Below, piece after piece: positions 1 to 9,657 of a stretch of 64,000 bases of DNA. The position numbers and the translations under genes were made by a program. Each line of letters begins with the position of its first letter. The first letter of the stretch is position 1. The notes under the pieces are model-generated. The model did no database searches. It had not been told where the DNA came from and saw only the letters and a program-made list of their open reading frames with translations. The stretch is from Silvania hatchlandensis (GTDB lineage Bacteria; Pseudomonadota; Gammaproteobacteria; Enterobacterales; Enterobacteriaceae), in the NCBI RefSeq assembly GCF_025564065.1, contig NZ_JAMGZK010000040.1, positions 62,001 to 126,000 of the forward strand. The letters run 5' to 3'.

Positions 1-231
1 GGCGATAATCAGCATCGCCATCGGCAGCACGATGATCGCTTTTTCGGTGAAGTTGAACGTGGCATCCGACAGGTTCCAGATATCAAGGAAGTACGGGGAG
101 GCCAGGGCATTAACCACGAACACTGCCAGCGTCACCGCCAGCAGAAAACCTTCCCAGCACAGCAGGCGCCGGAAAATCCCCGCCGCAGCGGGCGTATTTT
201 TGATCTCTTCAGACGTCATAATTTTGCTCAT
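1..231 (-). CDS. rhaQ: L-rhamnose ABC transporter permease, partial (RhaQ-type)
   Basis: Only the first 77 codons are present; the gene runs off the left edge. It starts with ATG at 231, and this ATG overlaps the TGA stop of the upstream permease (ATGA), so the two are translationally coupled. The visible protein begins MSKIMTSEEI and then has a hydrophobic segment (LLAVTLAVFVVNALA) and another beginning AIIVLPMAML, as expected for the N-terminus of a BPD_transp_2 inner-membrane sugar permease. By position it is the second permease of a RhaSTPQ-type importer. The mutarotase gene rhaM would be expected beyond the edge, but this is inference. Confidence 0.85.
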   Translation of the reverse strand, partial: MSKIMTSEEIKNTPAAAGIFRRLLCWEGFLLAVTLAVFVVNALASPYFLDIWNLSDATFNFTEKAIIVLPMAMLIIA

Positions 232-1232
232 GCTCTCACCGCCTGTTTCTGCCGCGCCAGTGCCGCATCGCGCAGGATTAACCGGCCTTTGCGTTTGTTG
301 CCGCGCTCATTGAGCAGGACCGCAATCACGATCACCGTCCCGGAGATGGCCATCTGCCAGAACGGCGACACACCAATCACCGGCAGGGCATTGTTGATCA
401 CCCCAAGGAACAGCGCCCCGCACAGGCAGCCCAGTACCCGACCGGTGCCGCCCATGGTGCTGATGCCGCCGATGACGCAGGCCGCCACCACCTGCAGCTC
501 AAAGCCGTTCGCCACGTCGACATAGGCCACCGCGAAGCGTGAGATCCACAGATAGCCGCAGAACCCGGCCAACGCCCCGGAGAGGCAGAAGCTGACGAAC
601 TGCATTTTTCCGGCGTTAATCCCGGTGTAGTACGCCGCCGTGGCGTTGCCGCCTGCGGTGTAAAGTGCGCGTCCGGTGCGGCTGTAGCGCAGGAAATAGC
701 CTACCAGCAGCAGGGCGGCAACCGCGCACCAGCTCAGGACCGGCATCCCCAGCAATGAGGCGCGCGGCAGGCCGAGGAAATCGGTGCCCATCTGGTTGGA
801 GTTGACCCAGCCGCCGCCTGAGAGCAGGAAGATAATCCCGCGGTAGATGCTCATGGTGCCGAGCGTGACCACAATCGCCGGAATGCCCATTTTCCACACC
901 AGCAGACCGTTGATCATCCCCATCAGCAGGCCAAGCGCGGTCGCCAGAATCAGCAGCGCCCACACCGGTACGTCGGGGTAGTGGAAGTTAATCAGGGCGA
1001 CAATCATCCCGGTCAGCGCCAGGTTCGCTGCCATCGACAGGTCGATGCCTTTGGTGAGCAGTACCATCATCTGGCCGAGGGCGAGAATAATCAGAATCGA
1101 GGTGTCGTTGAACATCTCCACCAGGTTACCTGGGGCGATAAACGACGGAACGCGCGTGCCGATGGCGATAATCATCAGCACGATCACCGCCGCGAGTAAT
1201 ACCTCGCGGTGTTTAAGCAGTTGCTGCACCAT
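228..1232 (-). CDS. rhaP: L-rhamnose ABC transporter permease (RhaP-type)
   Basis: A 334-residue, very hydrophobic inner-membrane protein of the BPD_transp_2 family (ribose/xylose/rhamnose type permeases), with about eight to ten predicted membrane segments. It contains the typical early motif ALGQMMVLLTKGIDLS and the late loop GGISTMGGTGRVLG that contacts the ATPase. Its ATG overlaps the stop codon of the ATPase gene by one base (TAATG), and its own stop overlaps the next permease start, so ATPase-RhaP-RhaQ form a tightly coupled unit. It should form the membrane channel with RhaQ. The rhamnose specificity comes from context, not from the protein itself. Confidence 0.9.
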   Translation of the reverse strand: MVQQLLKHREVLLAAVIVLMIIAIGTRVPSFIAPGNLVEMFNDTSILIILALGQMMVLLTKGIDLSMAANLALTGMIVALINFHYPDVPVWALLILATALGLLMGMINGLLVWKMGIPAIVVTLGTMSIYRGIIFLLSGGGWVNSNQMGTDFLGLPRASLLGMPVLSWCAVAALLLVGYFLRYSRTGRALYTAGGNATAAYYTGINAGKMQFVSFCLSGALAGFCGYLWISRFAVAYVDVANGFELQVVAACVIGGISTMGGTGRVLGCLCGALFLGVINNALPVIGVSPFWQMAISGTVIVIAVLLNERGNKRKGRLILRDAALARQKQAVRA

Positions 1233-2737
1233 TATGCGGCCTCCTGTCGGGCACCGCTGGCGGCGCTGACGATGGTTTCGGCTGTTGCCTCACCCGCCTG
1301 ATACTCCGCCACCATCAGCCCTTCATGCATGACGATAATCCGGTCGGCCATACCCATCACCTCCGGCAGTTCGGACGAGACCATAATCACCGCCAGCCCC
1401 TGGCCTACCAGCTCGGACATAAACTGATGCACCGCCGCTTTGGAGCCGATGTCGATCCCTTTGGTCGGCTCATCGAGGATGATCACCTCCGGGTGGGTCG
1501 CCAGCCATTTGCCGATGACCACTTTTTGCTGATTGCCGCCGGAGAGCGTTTCAACCGCCTGTTTCCAGCTAAAGGCTTTTACCTGCAGGCGCTTCGCGTA
1601 ATCGTCCGCCAGCTGCCACTCCCGCTCCTCGTTCAGCACCCCGTTAGGGTTGAGTTTGCCGAGCTGCGGCAGGCTGATGTTCTGCGCAATCGACAGCTCG
1701 ATAATCGCCCCCTGTTTTTGCCGCTCTTCGGGCACGCAGACGATCCCGGCTTGAATGGCATCTGCGGGCTGGCGGAAGTGCCGGGCAGTGCCGTTCAGCA
1801 CAATATTGCCGGAAGAGGGGCGCGATACGCCGCTCAAAGCCTGCATCAGCTCGGTACGCCCGGCGCCGACCAGGCCGTAAAAGCCGAGGATCTCGCCTTT
1901 GCGCAGGGTGAAGGAGATATTGGCGAACTCGGTCGGATGGCAGAGCTCCTGCACCTCCAGCACGGTAGCGCCTTTTTCGCAGGCCACCTTCGGGAAAGTC
2001 TGGGTAATTGCGCGCCCGACCATCATCGCCACCATCCGTTCTTCGGTGATGTCGTTGATCGCCCCGGCGCCAACAAACACGCCGTCGCGCAGAATGGTGT
2101 AGTGATCCGCCAGCTCAAAAATCTCGTCGAATTTATGCGAAATAAACAGGATGGCTTTCCCTTCCTGCTTTAAACGCTCGACGATCTGATAAAACTCGAG
2201 GATTTCGTGCTGCGACAGGGCGGCAGTCGGTTCATCGAGGATCACCACCTGGGCATCAAACGACAGGGCGCGGGCAATCGCCACCATATGGCGCTGGGCA
2301 ATGCTCAGGGTTTTAAGCGTCGCGCGTGGGTCAATCTGCACCTCCAGGCGGCTGAGGATCGCCTGGGCTTTACGGTGCATTTCCGGCCAGTCGAGCTTCT
2401 TGAAAATGCCTTTATACAGATACTGGCCGACAAAAATATTTTCGGTGACCGACAGCTCATCGAAAAGCACGGTCTCCTGGTGAATGGCGGTAATCCCCAC
2501 CTTATGTGCCGAGTCGGGGGTTGGCAGGTGGATGGGAATCGCTTTGTAGAGGATCTCGCCTTCGTCGGGTTGATAGATACCGGTCATCACTTTAACCAGC
2601 GTCGATTTGCCCGCGCCGTTTTCGCCGATCAGGGCGGTGACTTTGCCGGGCCAGAGTTCGAGCTGCACGTTCTCAAGGGCACGTACACCCGGGAATACCT
2701 TGGTGATGCCCTGAAGCTGAAGCAAGGGTGTGGACAT
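1232..2737 (-). CDS. rhaT: L-rhamnose ABC transporter ATP-binding protein (RhaT-type ATPase)
   Basis: A 501-residue sugar-type ABC ATPase with two tandem nucleotide-binding domains. The first has Walker A GENGAGKST and Walker B VVILDEPTAAL; the second has a degenerate Walker A (GLVGAGRTEL), a good signature LSGGNQQKVV and Walker B VIILDEPTKG. This one-active-site pattern is normal for RbsA/XylG/MglA-like proteins. I chose ATG 2737 (MSTPLLQ) because a GGAGAA ribosome site precedes it; an open frame extends further upstream, but only into a palindromic repeat. The symbol follows Rhizobium naming and must not be confused with the unrelated enterobacterial symporter RhaT, present here as a pseudogene. 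Confidence 0.9.
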   Translation of the reverse strand: MSTPLLQLQGITKVFPGVRALENVQLELWPGKVTALIGENGAGKSTLVKVMTGIYQPDEGEILYKAIPIHLPTPDSAHKVGITAIHQETVLFDELSVTENIFVGQYLYKGIFKKLDWPEMHRKAQAILSRLEVQIDPRATLKTLSIAQRHMVAIARALSFDAQVVILDEPTAALSQHEILEFYQIVERLKQEGKAILFISHKFDEIFELADHYTILRDGVFVGAGAINDITEERMVAMMVGRAITQTFPKVACEKGATVLEVQELCHPTEFANISFTLRKGEILGFYGLVGAGRTELMQALSGVSRPSSGNIVLNGTARHFRQPADAIQAGIVCVPEERQKQGAIIELSIAQNISLPQLGKLNPNGVLNEEREWQLADDYAKRLQVKAFSWKQAVETLSGGNQQKVVIGKWLATHPEVIILDEPTKGIDIGSKAAVHQFMSELVGQGLAVIMVSSELPEVMGMADRIIVMHEGLMVAEYQAGEATAETIVSAASGARQEAA

Positions 2738-2754
2738 GATAGTTCTCCATAAGA

Positions 2755-2840
2755 CCCCCTCACCCCAACCCCTCTCCCCATAGGGGCAAGGGGCTCGATC
2801 GGTCCCCACTCCCCTTTGGTGAGTGGGTTAGGGTGAGGGG
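2755..2840. repeat. CCCTCACCC-type palindromic repeat, copy 1 (inside rha operon)
   Basis: This stretch begins with CCCTCACCC-AACCCCTCTCCCC and ends with GGGTTAGGGTGAGGGG, so the ends form a long inverted repeat; an inner CCCC...GGGG hairpin lies near 2776-2792. It sits between the genes for the binding protein and the ATPase. A stable stem-loop here would be expected to protect upstream mRNA or attenuate read-through. The same sequence family occurs near 4788, 27909, 44689 and 58900. Confidence 0.8.
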
Positions 2841-2848
2841 TGAAGTTG

Positions 2849-3835
2849 TTAGAAAATCTTCGAGAACTTATCAATGTTGCTGGCATCGTAAACAAACGGC
2901 TCAGCCATTGCGCCGCTGCCGTCGGCATCGAGCTTCACTTTGCCCAGTTTACCCATGCTGGCTTCCTGTTTAGTGGCGGTACCTTTCACCAGATCATCCG
3001 CTAAATAGGTGGCGGCATAGCCGAGGTCGATCGGGTTCCAGATGGCGAAGCTCTTGCTGGCGCCGGATTTCACCGCGCCCGCCATCTCAGACGGAAGCCC
3101 TAAGCCGGTGACGTACACTTTACCGATCTTGCCCTGGTCTTTTACTGCCTGCGCGGCAGCCACGATGCCCACGGAGGACGGGGAGACAATCACTTTCAGG
3201 TCAGGATAGGTTTTCAGCAGGCCGACCGCTTCGCGGTAGCTCTTGTCCGACAGATCGTCGCCATAGGCCACGGTCACCAGATTGACGGACGGGTACTGTG
3301 GCAGCACCTTTTTCATCTCGGCAATCCAGGTGTTCTGGTTGGTGGAGGTTGGGGTGGCGCTCAATACTGCCACGTCGCCTTTCTCCACGTTCAGCGCTTT
3401 CAGCGCTTCGGCCGCCAGCTTGACGTTGGTTTCGCCAATCAGGGCGTTATTGGACGGATTGAGGTGGATCTGACGGCCCGCTTTGGCCACGCCGGAATCC
3501 CAGGACACGACTTTGATCCCGCGCTGCATTGCTTTTTTCAGCACCGGCACCACGGCATCCGGATCGTTGGCGGAGATGGCGATCGCATCCACACCCTGAG
3601 CGATCAATCCGTTCAGCACTTCGATCTGTGCTTCTGCGGTGGTGGTGGTCGGGCCGGTATAAATCACTTTTACATCGCCTAACTCTTTGGCTGCTTCCTG
3701 CGCGCCAACGTTCGCTGCTTCAAAGAATCCATTGCCTAACGATTTTGCCACCAGGGCGATTTTTACTTCAGCTAAAGCAGAACCGGACAACGCCAGGGCG
3801 GCAACGGTGAGGATCAAGCTTGTCTTTATTTTCAT
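2849..3835 (-). CDS. rhaS: L-rhamnose periplasmic substrate-binding protein (RhaS-type)
   Basis: A 328-residue protein with a clear Sec signal peptide (MKIKTSLILTVAALALSGSA, cleavage after ALA) followed by a Peripla_BP_4/LacI-like sugar-binding fold (KIALVAKSLGNGFF at the mature N-terminus; the segment around IAISANDPDAV is typical of the ribose/rhamnose group). The start at 3835 follows a GGAG ribosome site about eight bases upstream. It should capture L-rhamnose in the periplasm for the ATPase and permeases encoded downstream. Hairpins on both sides may let it be expressed above the membrane components. The name is the Rhizobium one; the AraC regulator RhaS at 7899 is unrelated. Confidence 0.88.
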   Translation of the reverse strand: MKIKTSLILTVAALALSGSALAEVKIALVAKSLGNGFFEAANVGAQEAAKELGDVKVIYTGPTTTTAEAQIEVLNGLIAQGVDAIAISANDPDAVVPVLKKAMQRGIKVVSWDSGVAKAGRQIHLNPSNNALIGETNVKLAAEALKALNVEKGDVAVLSATPTSTNQNTWIAEMKKVLPQYPSVNLVTVAYGDDLSDKSYREAVGLLKTYPDLKVIVSPSSVGIVAAAQAVKDQGKIGKVYVTGLGLPSEMAGAVKSGASKSFAIWNPIDLGYAATYLADDLVKGTATKQEASMGKLGKVKLDADGSGAMAEPFVYDASNIDKFSKIF

Positions 3836-3890
3836 TGCTTTTACTCCACTTAATTGAGTTAGTTGTGTAGGGATTGCAGGTGTAGTTTCG

Positions 3891-3912
3891 CCCCGTCTCA
3901 ATGAGCGGGGCG
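3891..3912. other. Intercistronic hairpin between rhaD and the binding-protein gene
   Basis: CGCCCCG and CGGGGCG form a seven-pair GC stem with a short loop. There is no U-run on the transcribed strand, so this looks like an mRNA-stability or attenuation hairpin rather than a complete terminator. Confidence 0.5.
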
Positions 3913-3920
3913 CGATGTTC

Positions 3921-4751
3921 TTATTTGTACAGATCTAACGCCGACTGCATAGGGTTAACGCCAAAGCGTTTGCCCAGCGCAATCAGTTCTTCCCGGGTGA
4001 TGGTCTGCTTCATGCCACCCATGGAATAGACTTTCACCAGCACTTCGGCAGACTTCTCGGCGGTGTCGATCAGGCCAAAGGTTTCATCAAGCGTTGGGCC
4101 GCTGCCGAACACGCCGTGGAACGGCCACAGCACCAGGGAATGTTTTTGCATCTCAACTGCGGTGGCTTCGCCGATCTCGTCGGTACCCGGCACCATCCAC
4201 GGCAGAATGCCCACGCCATCCGGGAACACCACCAGACACTCGGTGCTGCCTTCCCACAGCTGACGGGTGATCACGTCAGTATTGTTCTCCAGCACGAAGG
4301 TCAGGGCGATCAGGTTAGTGGCGTGGCAGTGCATAATCACGCGGTCTTTCCCACCGCTGGCTTTGATACGCTCACAGTGGGAGAGAAAGTGGGCTGGCAG
4401 TTCAGAGGTGGGTACCGCTTCGTTGGTCAGCCCCCAAAGAATGTGGTAGCCCGCGCCGTCGCTGTCCACTTTTACGATGCCTAAATTGGCCGCAGGATCG
4501 AGCTGGACGTTGCGGAAGAACTTACCGGAGCCGGTGACGATAAATGGCGTGTTGGCGAGCAGCGGCATCGGCTGGCTCAGAGCGATATAGCGCGGCTTGG
4601 CGTGGAAGTCAGCTTCGAACGGGGCGATATCCGTATCGTCAAGGCGCAGGGTCAGGTTACCGCCGTTGCGCTCGTCCCAGCCTTTCAGCCAGGCGTCGGT
4701 GGTGGCTTTAATCATGCCCTGGACGAACCAGGCGTTGGTGATGGTCTGCAT
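3921..4751 (-). CDS. rhaD: Rhamnulose-1-phosphate aldolase
   Basis: A 276-residue class II (zinc) aldolase that splits L-rhamnulose 1-phosphate into dihydroxyacetone phosphate and L-lactaldehyde in the cytoplasm. It aligns without gaps to my recollection of E. coli RhaD through most of its length, and the zinc ligands are visible at H141 and H143 (MHCHATN) and H212 (WPFHGVFG), with the catalytic glutamate at E117. It is the third enzyme gene of the rhaBAD operon. Unlike in E. coli, it is followed by ABC transporter genes. A palindromic repeat separates it from rhaA. Confidence 0.98.
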   Translation of the reverse strand: MQTITNAWFVQGMIKATTDAWLKGWDERNGGNLTLRLDDTDIAPFEADFHAKPRYIALSQPMPLLANTPFIVTGSGKFFRNVQLDPAANLGIVKVDSDGAGYHILWGLTNEAVPTSELPAHFLSHCERIKASGGKDRVIMHCHATNLIALTFVLENNTDVITRQLWEGSTECLVVFPDGVGILPWMVPGTDEIGEATAVEMQKHSLVLWPFHGVFGSGPTLDETFGLIDTAEKSAEVLVKVYSMGGMKQTITREELIALGKRFGVNPMQSALDLYK

Positions 4752-4787
4752 AGTCTTTCGTTTCCTGTGATCGCGGTGAGGTTTCTC

Positions 4788-4866
4788 CTCACCCTAACCT
4801 TCGCCCCTTTGGGGCGAGGGGATGGTTTGCTCCCTCTCCCTGGGGGAGAGGGCAGAGGTGAGGGTT
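4788..4866. repeat. CCCTCACCC-type palindromic repeat, copy 2 (rhaA-rhaD junction)
   Basis: CTCACCCTAACC at the left and AGGTGAGGG at the right are the outer arms. Two inner perfect hairpins lie between them, CGCCCC-TTT-GGGGCG (4802-4816) and CCCTCTCCC-TGG-GGGAGAGGG (about 4832-4852). It lies in the transcribed gap between rhaA and rhaD. Confidence 0.8.
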
Positions 4867-4869
4867 GTC

Positions 4870-6129
4870 TTACCCGCGTTTGCTCAATACGTCGTGTTCA
4901 TACGCGCGCACGTTGTCCAGCCACTGGCTGCCCGCCGGGGTATCGTTGCGCTGGCAGTACATCTCCCATACGGCCTGCCACGGCAGCGATTTTTGCTCTT
5001 CCAGCAGCGCCAGGCGGGTGGTGTAATCCCCCGAGGCTTCCAGGGTACGTAACTCCTCAGTCGGTTCCAGCAGGGCGCGCAGCAGGGCTTTTTTCATATT
5101 GCGGGTGCCAATAACCCACGCCGCGATGCGGTTGATGGAGGCGTCGAAGAAGTCGAGACCGATATGCACCCGGTCAAACAGGTCATGGCGGATAATTTCG
5201 CTGGCGATGGCCTGGGTTTCATCATCAAGCAGCACCACGTGGTCGCTGTCCCAGCGCACCGGGCGGCTGACGTGCAGCAGCAGGTGCGGGACGTACAGCA
5301 TTGCGGCAGAGATTTTGTCGGAGATCACTTCCGTCGGGTGGAAATGTCCTGCATCCAGACACAGCGCGGTCTGACGGCTGGTGGCGTAACCCATGTAGAA
5401 CTCGCCGGAGCCCACGGTGTAGCTTTCGGCACCGATGCCGAACAGCTTGCTCTCAACCGCATCGAGATGGTGCGCCGGATCCAGCTTCTCGCTCATCGCT
5501 TCGTCCAGCGCCGCCAGCAGACGCTGGCGCGGGGCGAGGCGATCGACGGTGATGTCTTTCATCCCGTCCGGGATCCAGATGTTCATTACCGACGGCGTAC
5601 CGAGTTGCTCGCCGAAATAAGCCGACACGCGACGGCTGGCCTTCACGTGGTCAATCCAGAACTGGCGAATATCGTCATCGGCGTGGGAGAGGGTAAACCC
5701 GTCCGCGCTCAAAGGGTGCGAGAAGCAGGACGGGTTAAAATCCAGCCCAAGCTTGTTGCTTCTGGCCCACTCGACCCAGTTCTTAAAGTGTTCCGGCTTA
5801 ATCGCATTGCGATCGACCGGCTGGTCGGATTCCAGATAAATGGCGTGCAGGTTCAGGCGTTTAGGGCCTGGGATCAGGCTCAGGGCCAGCTCGAGATCCG
5901 CCCGCAGCTCCGTGGCGTTACGCGCCTTGCCCGGATAGTTGCCGGTGGCCTGAATACCGCCGGTCAGCGCGCCGCCTGGGTTCTCAAAACCGGCGACGTC
6001 ATCGCCCTGCCAGCAGTGCATAGAGACGGGCAGACGGTCAAGCTGACGCAAAGCCTCCTCGACATCCACGCCCACGGCGGCGAAACGCTGTTTAGCCAGT
6101 TCCCAGGCTTGTTCAAGTTGAGTGGTCAT
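4870..6129 (-). CDS. rhaA: L-rhamnose isomerase
   Basis: A 419-residue enzyme converting L-rhamnose to L-rhamnulose in the cytoplasm, the same length as E. coli RhaA. Metal-binding motifs of this TIM-barrel family are intact: [21 protein letters not shown] and [10 protein letters not shown]. Its ATG at 6129 overlaps the stop of rhaB (ATGA), giving translational coupling. A start two codons upstream is possible but lies inside rhaB and lacks family support (the family begins [10 protein letters not shown]). It is transcribed from the RhaS-dependent promoter upstream of rhaB. Confidence 0.98.
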   Translation of the reverse strand: MTTQLEQAWELAKQRFAAVGVDVEEALRQLDRLPVSMHCWQGDDVAGFENPGGALTGGIQATGNYPGKARNATELRADLELALSLIPGPKRLNLHAIYLESDQPVDRNAIKPEHFKNWVEWARSNKLGLDFNPSCFSHPLSADGFTLSHADDDIRQFWIDHVKASRRVSAYFGEQLGTPSVMNIWIPDGMKDITVDRLAPRQRLLAALDEAMSEKLDPAHHLDAVESKLFGIGAESYTVGSGEFYMGYATSRQTALCLDAGHFHPTEVISDKISAAMLYVPHLLLHVSRPVRWDSDHVVLLDDETQAIASEIIRHDLFDRVHIGLDFFDASINRIAAWVIGTRNMKKALLRALLEPTEELRTLEASGDYTTRLALLEEQKSLPWQAVWEMYCQRNDTPAGSQWLDNVRAYEHDVLSKRG

Positions 6130-7595
6130 GCGCAAAGCTCCTTAGTCGGTCGTTGTTGCTGTAATTGCGCGCGATAGCGGGCAATTACATGATCGGGATT
6201 GGGGGTAAAGGTGGTCAGGCCGTAATTGCCGGTCACCACCTGGCGGAATTGGTCAACGTTGGTCAGTTCGTCCAGGGTCATCAGCTGGATGCCTATATTG
6301 CCGAGCGTCGAGGCCTCAATGGGTCCGGCGACCACGGTGATACCGCAGGCGTCGGCGCACAGCTGGTTAAGCAGCTGGTTCTGGCAGCCACCGCCGACAA
6401 TGTGCAGCTGGCTGAACGGCTTGCCGCGCAGGGTCGCCAGCTCGTTCAGTACCTCGGCGTACAGCAGGGCGAGGCTGTCGAAGATGCAGCGCGCCAGTTC
6501 GGCGGCGCTGGCCGGCACCGGCTGCGCGCTGTCGCGACAGGCGGCCTGGATTTCAGCGCTCATGTTGTCTGGATTGATAAAGCGGTCGTCGTTCGGATTG
6601 ATCAGGAAACGGCATGCCGGAAGGGTTTCCGTTTCACCGATCAGGGCGGCCAGGTCGCTCACGTTCTGCTCTTTCAGCACCCGCTGCAGCAGCCACAGGC
6701 CCATGATGTTTTTCAGCACCCGATAGCGGCCTTCTGCTCCGCCTTCGTTGGTGATATTGGCCGCCAGCGCATCTTCGCTGGTGTACGGGGTTTTGCTCTC
6801 AAAGCCCATCAGCGACCAGGTTCCGGAGGAGAGATACGCTGCGTCTTTGCTGGCCAGCGGCGCGGCGATCACCGCGCTGGCGGTATCGTGGCTGGCCACG
6901 GCCACCACCCGGATGGGATGACCCTGCGGGCAAATCCAGTGACCGATCACATTGCCCGGATGGGTGGGCGTGCCGAACCAACTCTGCGGTGCGCCGGTCC
7001 AGTTGAGCAGGTTCTCGTCCCAGTTATCGGAGTTAATGTTCACCAACTGAGTGGTGGTGGCGTTGGTGTACTCCCAGTTCATCTTGCCGGTCAGCCGATA
7101 GCTGAAGTAGTCCGGGATCAGCAGGGCATGTGCGACGTTTGCCACCAGCTCCGGCTGCTGTTCGACCAGCGACCGCAGCTGATACAGGGTGTTAAACGGC
7201 AGAAACTGAATGCCGCTGCGCCCGTAGATCTCCGCTTTACCGATCTGGGCTAATGCGTGCGCCATCATCCCGTCGGTACGGCTGTCGCGATAGGAGACCG
7301 GCAGGCCAACGCGTTTGCCCTGGCGGTCCAGCAGCACGTAATCCACGCCCCAGGTGTCAATCCCGATGCTGTCGATGCGAATCCCTTCTTCGCACACCTT
7401 ATTCAGCCCGGTACGGATGTGCGCTTCCAAGCTATCGATATCCCAGCAGTCAAAGCCGTCCTGCTTTTGCAGGCAGTTAACAAAGCGGTGAATCTCACGC
7501 AGCGACAGCGTGCGCTGTTCGCGGTGATAGCTCGCCAGCATTACGCGGCCGCTGGATGCGCCTAAATCGACAGCCACACAATGGCGGAAAGTCAT
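6126..7595 (-). CDS. rhaB: Rhamnulokinase
   Basis: A 489-residue FGGY-family sugar kinase that phosphorylates L-rhamnulose with ATP. The ATP-binding N-terminus ([14 protein letters not shown]), the mid motif [13 protein letters not shown], the catalytic region ASHDTASAV and the C-terminal [12 protein letters not shown] phosphate-loop motif are all intact. It is the first gene of the rha operon and lies directly downstream of a RhaS operator and a CRP site. Length and sequence match the enterobacterial family. Confidence 0.98.
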   Translation of the reverse strand: MTFRHCVAVDLGASSGRVMLASYHREQRTLSLREIHRFVNCLQKQDGFDCWDIDSLEAHIRTGLNKVCEEGIRIDSIGIDTWGVDYVLLDRQGKRVGLPVSYRDSRTDGMMAHALAQIGKAEIYGRSGIQFLPFNTLYQLRSLVEQQPELVANVAHALLIPDYFSYRLTGKMNWEYTNATTTQLVNINSDNWDENLLNWTGAPQSWFGTPTHPGNVIGHWICPQGHPIRVVAVASHDTASAVIAAPLASKDAAYLSSGTWSLMGFESKTPYTSEDALAANITNEGGAEGRYRVLKNIMGLWLLQRVLKEQNVSDLAALIGETETLPACRFLINPNDDRFINPDNMSAEIQAACRDSAQPVPASAAELARCIFDSLALLYAEVLNELATLRGKPFSQLHIVGGGCQNQLLNQLCADACGITVVAGPIEASTLGNIGIQLMTLDELTNVDQFRQVVTGNYGLTTFTPNPDHVIARYRAQLQQQRPTKELCA

Positions 7596-7898
7596 GGTCG
7601 GAGGTCCTTCTTGGAGTCATTGCTCGAAAGTGTAAGAAGGGGAACAAAAAAGCACCTTCTTGCCACTGACAGGGAATTTGTGCGGCTGGCAAGAAAGCAA
7701 AGATGAACGTGAGGGAGTTCACAATTTCTATTATTAGGGCGGATTTTGGGGGGTGTGACGGTGGCCGCATTTCCGGATCTTTGTCGCTGTTTCTTAAAAA
7801 ATCGACAGGGTTTGCGCCAAATGCTGTCAGAAATTTAAGGTAAGAACCGCTGCCCTTAATTACTATTTTGAGAACATTTCTCATGGGTGGTGGCCGTT
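7596..7898. promoter_or_regulatory. rhaBAD / rhaSR divergent control region
   Basis: About 300 bp without a gene between rhaB and rhaS. It contains an inverted pair of 17-base half-sites, ACCTTCTTGCCACTGAC (7654-7670) and GGCAAGAAAGCAAAGAT (7688-7704), matching in order and position the RhaS activator site of the E. coli rhaB promoter. Beside it is a CRP-like site, CGTGA-N6-TCACA (7708-7723). The spacer between half-sites is 17 bases here against 16 that I recall for E. coli. The rhaSR-proximal part has another GTCAG...AAGGT element near 7826-7841 that may belong to the RhaR site. Confidence 0.8.
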
Positions 7899-8735
7899 AT
7901 GACCGTACTGCACAGCGTGGATTTTTTCCCTTCCGGAGGCTCGCCTGTGGCGATTGAACCGCGACTACCTCAGGCGGCATTTCCTGAGCATCACCATGAT
8001 TTCCATGAAATTGTGATTGTTGAGCACGGGACCGGGATCCACGTATTTAACGGCCAGCCCTTTACTATCAGCGGCGGTACGGTCTGTTTTGTCCGTGACC
8101 ATGACCGGCACCTGTATGAACATACCGACAACCTGTGCCTGACCAACGTGCTGTACCGTTCCCCGGATGCATTCCAGTTTTTGTCGGGTATCAACCAGCT
8201 GCTGCCGCAGGAAAAGGACGGTCACTATCCGTCGCACTGGCGGGTGAACCCCTCCACGCTGCAGCAGGTACGCCAACTGGTCAGCCAGATGGAGCAGTCT
8301 GACGACAATACTGAAACCCATGCGCTCGCCAGCCGCGAACTGCTGTTTATGCAGTTGCTGGTCCTGCTGCGCCGCAGCAGCCTGGTGGAAGGACTGGAGA
8401 ATAACGATGCCCGGCTCAATCAGCTGATGGCCTGGCTGGAAGATCACTTCGCCGAAGAGGTGTGCTGGGAGACGCTGGCAGAGAACTTTTCGCTCTCGCT
8501 ACGCACCCTGCATCGCCAGTTGAAGCAGCACACCGGGCTCACGCCCCAGCGCTATCTGAACCGCCTGCGGCTGATCAAGGCCCGCCATCTGCTGCGCCAT
8601 ACCGATGACAGCGTGACGGATATCGCATATCACTGTGGTTTCGGCGACAGTAACCACTTTTCCACCCTGTTTCGCCGCGAGTTCGAATGGTCCCCGCGAG
8701 ACATTCGTCAGGGCCGGGATGCGTCACTTCAGTAA
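7899..8735 (+). CDS. rhaS: L-rhamnose operon activator RhaS (AraC family)
   Basis: A 278-residue AraC/XylS-type activator with an N-terminal cupin sugar-binding domain ([16 protein letters not shown]) and a C-terminal double helix-turn-helix ([18 protein letters not shown] and [20 protein letters not shown]). In E. coli this protein binds rhamnose and activates rhaBAD and rhaT. Start ATG 7899 gives the family length; the open frame extends four codons further with no ribosome-site support. Divergent from rhaB and followed by rhaR. Here it probably also controls the ABC transporter genes, because they sit in the same operon as rhaBAD. Confidence 0.97.
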   Translation: MTVLHSVDFFPSGGSPVAIEPRLPQAAFPEHHHDFHEIVIVEHGTGIHVFNGQPFTISGGTVCFVRDHDRHLYEHTDNLCLTNVLYRSPDAFQFLSGINQLLPQEKDGHYPSHWRVNPSTLQQVRQLVSQMEQSDDNTETHALASRELLFMQLLVLLRRSSLVEGLENNDARLNQLMAWLEDHFAEEVCWETLAENFSLSLRTLHRQLKQHTGLTPQRYLNRLRLIKARHLLRHTDDSVTDIAYHCGFGDSNHFSTLFRREFEWSPRDIRQGRDASLQ

Positions 8736-8808
8736 CGCGAAGGCAATCACCGTTTTTTGACCGCAAACCGGGTAATAATGTCAGGTTGTTCACCGTTGGG
8801 GTCAGGAT

Positions 8809-9657
8809 GTGGCAGGACAGTTAATTCTTCGCAGAGCCGATTTTTTTGCCTCTACCGCCCAGGCCGTGGCGGTAGCGGATCGCTATCCGCAAAATGTCTT
8901 TGCCGAACATACCCATGACTTTTGTGAGCTGGTGCTGGTGTGGCGCGGCAATGGCCTGCACGTCCTCAACGATCGCCCTTACCGCATCACTCGCGGGGAT
9001 CTGTTTTACATCCGCGCCGAAGATAAGCACGCCTACGCCTCGGTTAACGATCTGGTGCTGCAAAACGTCATTTACTGCCCTGACCGGCTGCGGCTCAACG
9101 TTGACTGGGGGGCGAATATTCCGGGCTTTCTCGATGCCCGCGCCAACCCGCACTGGCGACTGGGCAGCAACGGCATGGCGCTGGTGCGTCCGGTGATCGC
9201 CCAACTGGAGCAGGAGAGCCAGAAGGACGATCCCCATGCGTTCGAACTGTCTGAGCTGCTGTTTGCCCAGTTGGTGTTAACCCTGAACCGCTACCGCTTT
9301 GCCACCGACGGCCCCGCCGCCAGCGGGCAGGAAGCGCTGCTGGATAAGTTGATTACCGCGCTGGCGGGCAGCCTCAACCGCAGCTTTGTGCTGGAAAAGT
9401 TCTGTGAACAGGAGCAGTGCAGCGAGCGCGCCCTGCGCCAGCAGTTCCGCACCCAGACCGGGATGACGGTCAACCATTACCTGCGCCAACTGCGGATCTG
9501 CCACGCGCAGTATCTGCTCCAGCACACCGAGATGATGGTCAGCGAAGTGGCGATGCAGTGCGGGTTTGAGGACAGTAACTATTTTTCGGTGGTATTTAAC
9601 CGGGAGATAGGGATGACGCCGGTTCAGTGGCGTCATCGCAGTCGAAAAGCGGCGTAA
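8809..9657 (+). CDS. rhaR: L-rhamnose regulator RhaR (AraC family)
   Basis: A 282-residue AraC-type regulator with the cupin-like N-terminus ([19 protein letters not shown]) and the C-terminal helix-turn-helix region ending [20 protein letters not shown]. In E. coli RhaR activates rhaSR in response to rhamnose. The start appears to be GTG at 8809; the ATG two bases before it is in another frame. The gene ends exactly where the convergent rhaT remnant ends (no bases between the two stop codons). Confidence 0.95.
   Translation: MAGQLILRRADFFASTAQAVAVADRYPQNVFAEHTHDFCELVLVWRGNGLHVLNDRPYRITRGDLFYIRAEDKHAYASVNDLVLQNVIYCPDRLRLNVDWGANIPGFLDARANPHWRLGSNGMALVRPVIAQLEQESQKDDPHAFELSELLFAQLVLTLNRYRFATDGPAASGQEALLDKLITALAGSLNRSFVLEKFCEQEQCSERALRQQFRTQTGMTVNHYLRQLRICHAQYLLQHTEMMVSEVAMQCGFEDSNYFSVVFNREIGMTPVQWRHRSRKAA

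Noticed and set aside
2629-2928. 99-codon frame across the repeat between two rha transport genes
   Set aside because: Made of repeat sequence and the opposite frame of the flanking genes.
5164-7253. Long plus-strand frames opposite rhaA and rhaB
   Set aside because: Both enzymes are complete on the minus strand; these frames have no ribosome site or recognisable motif.
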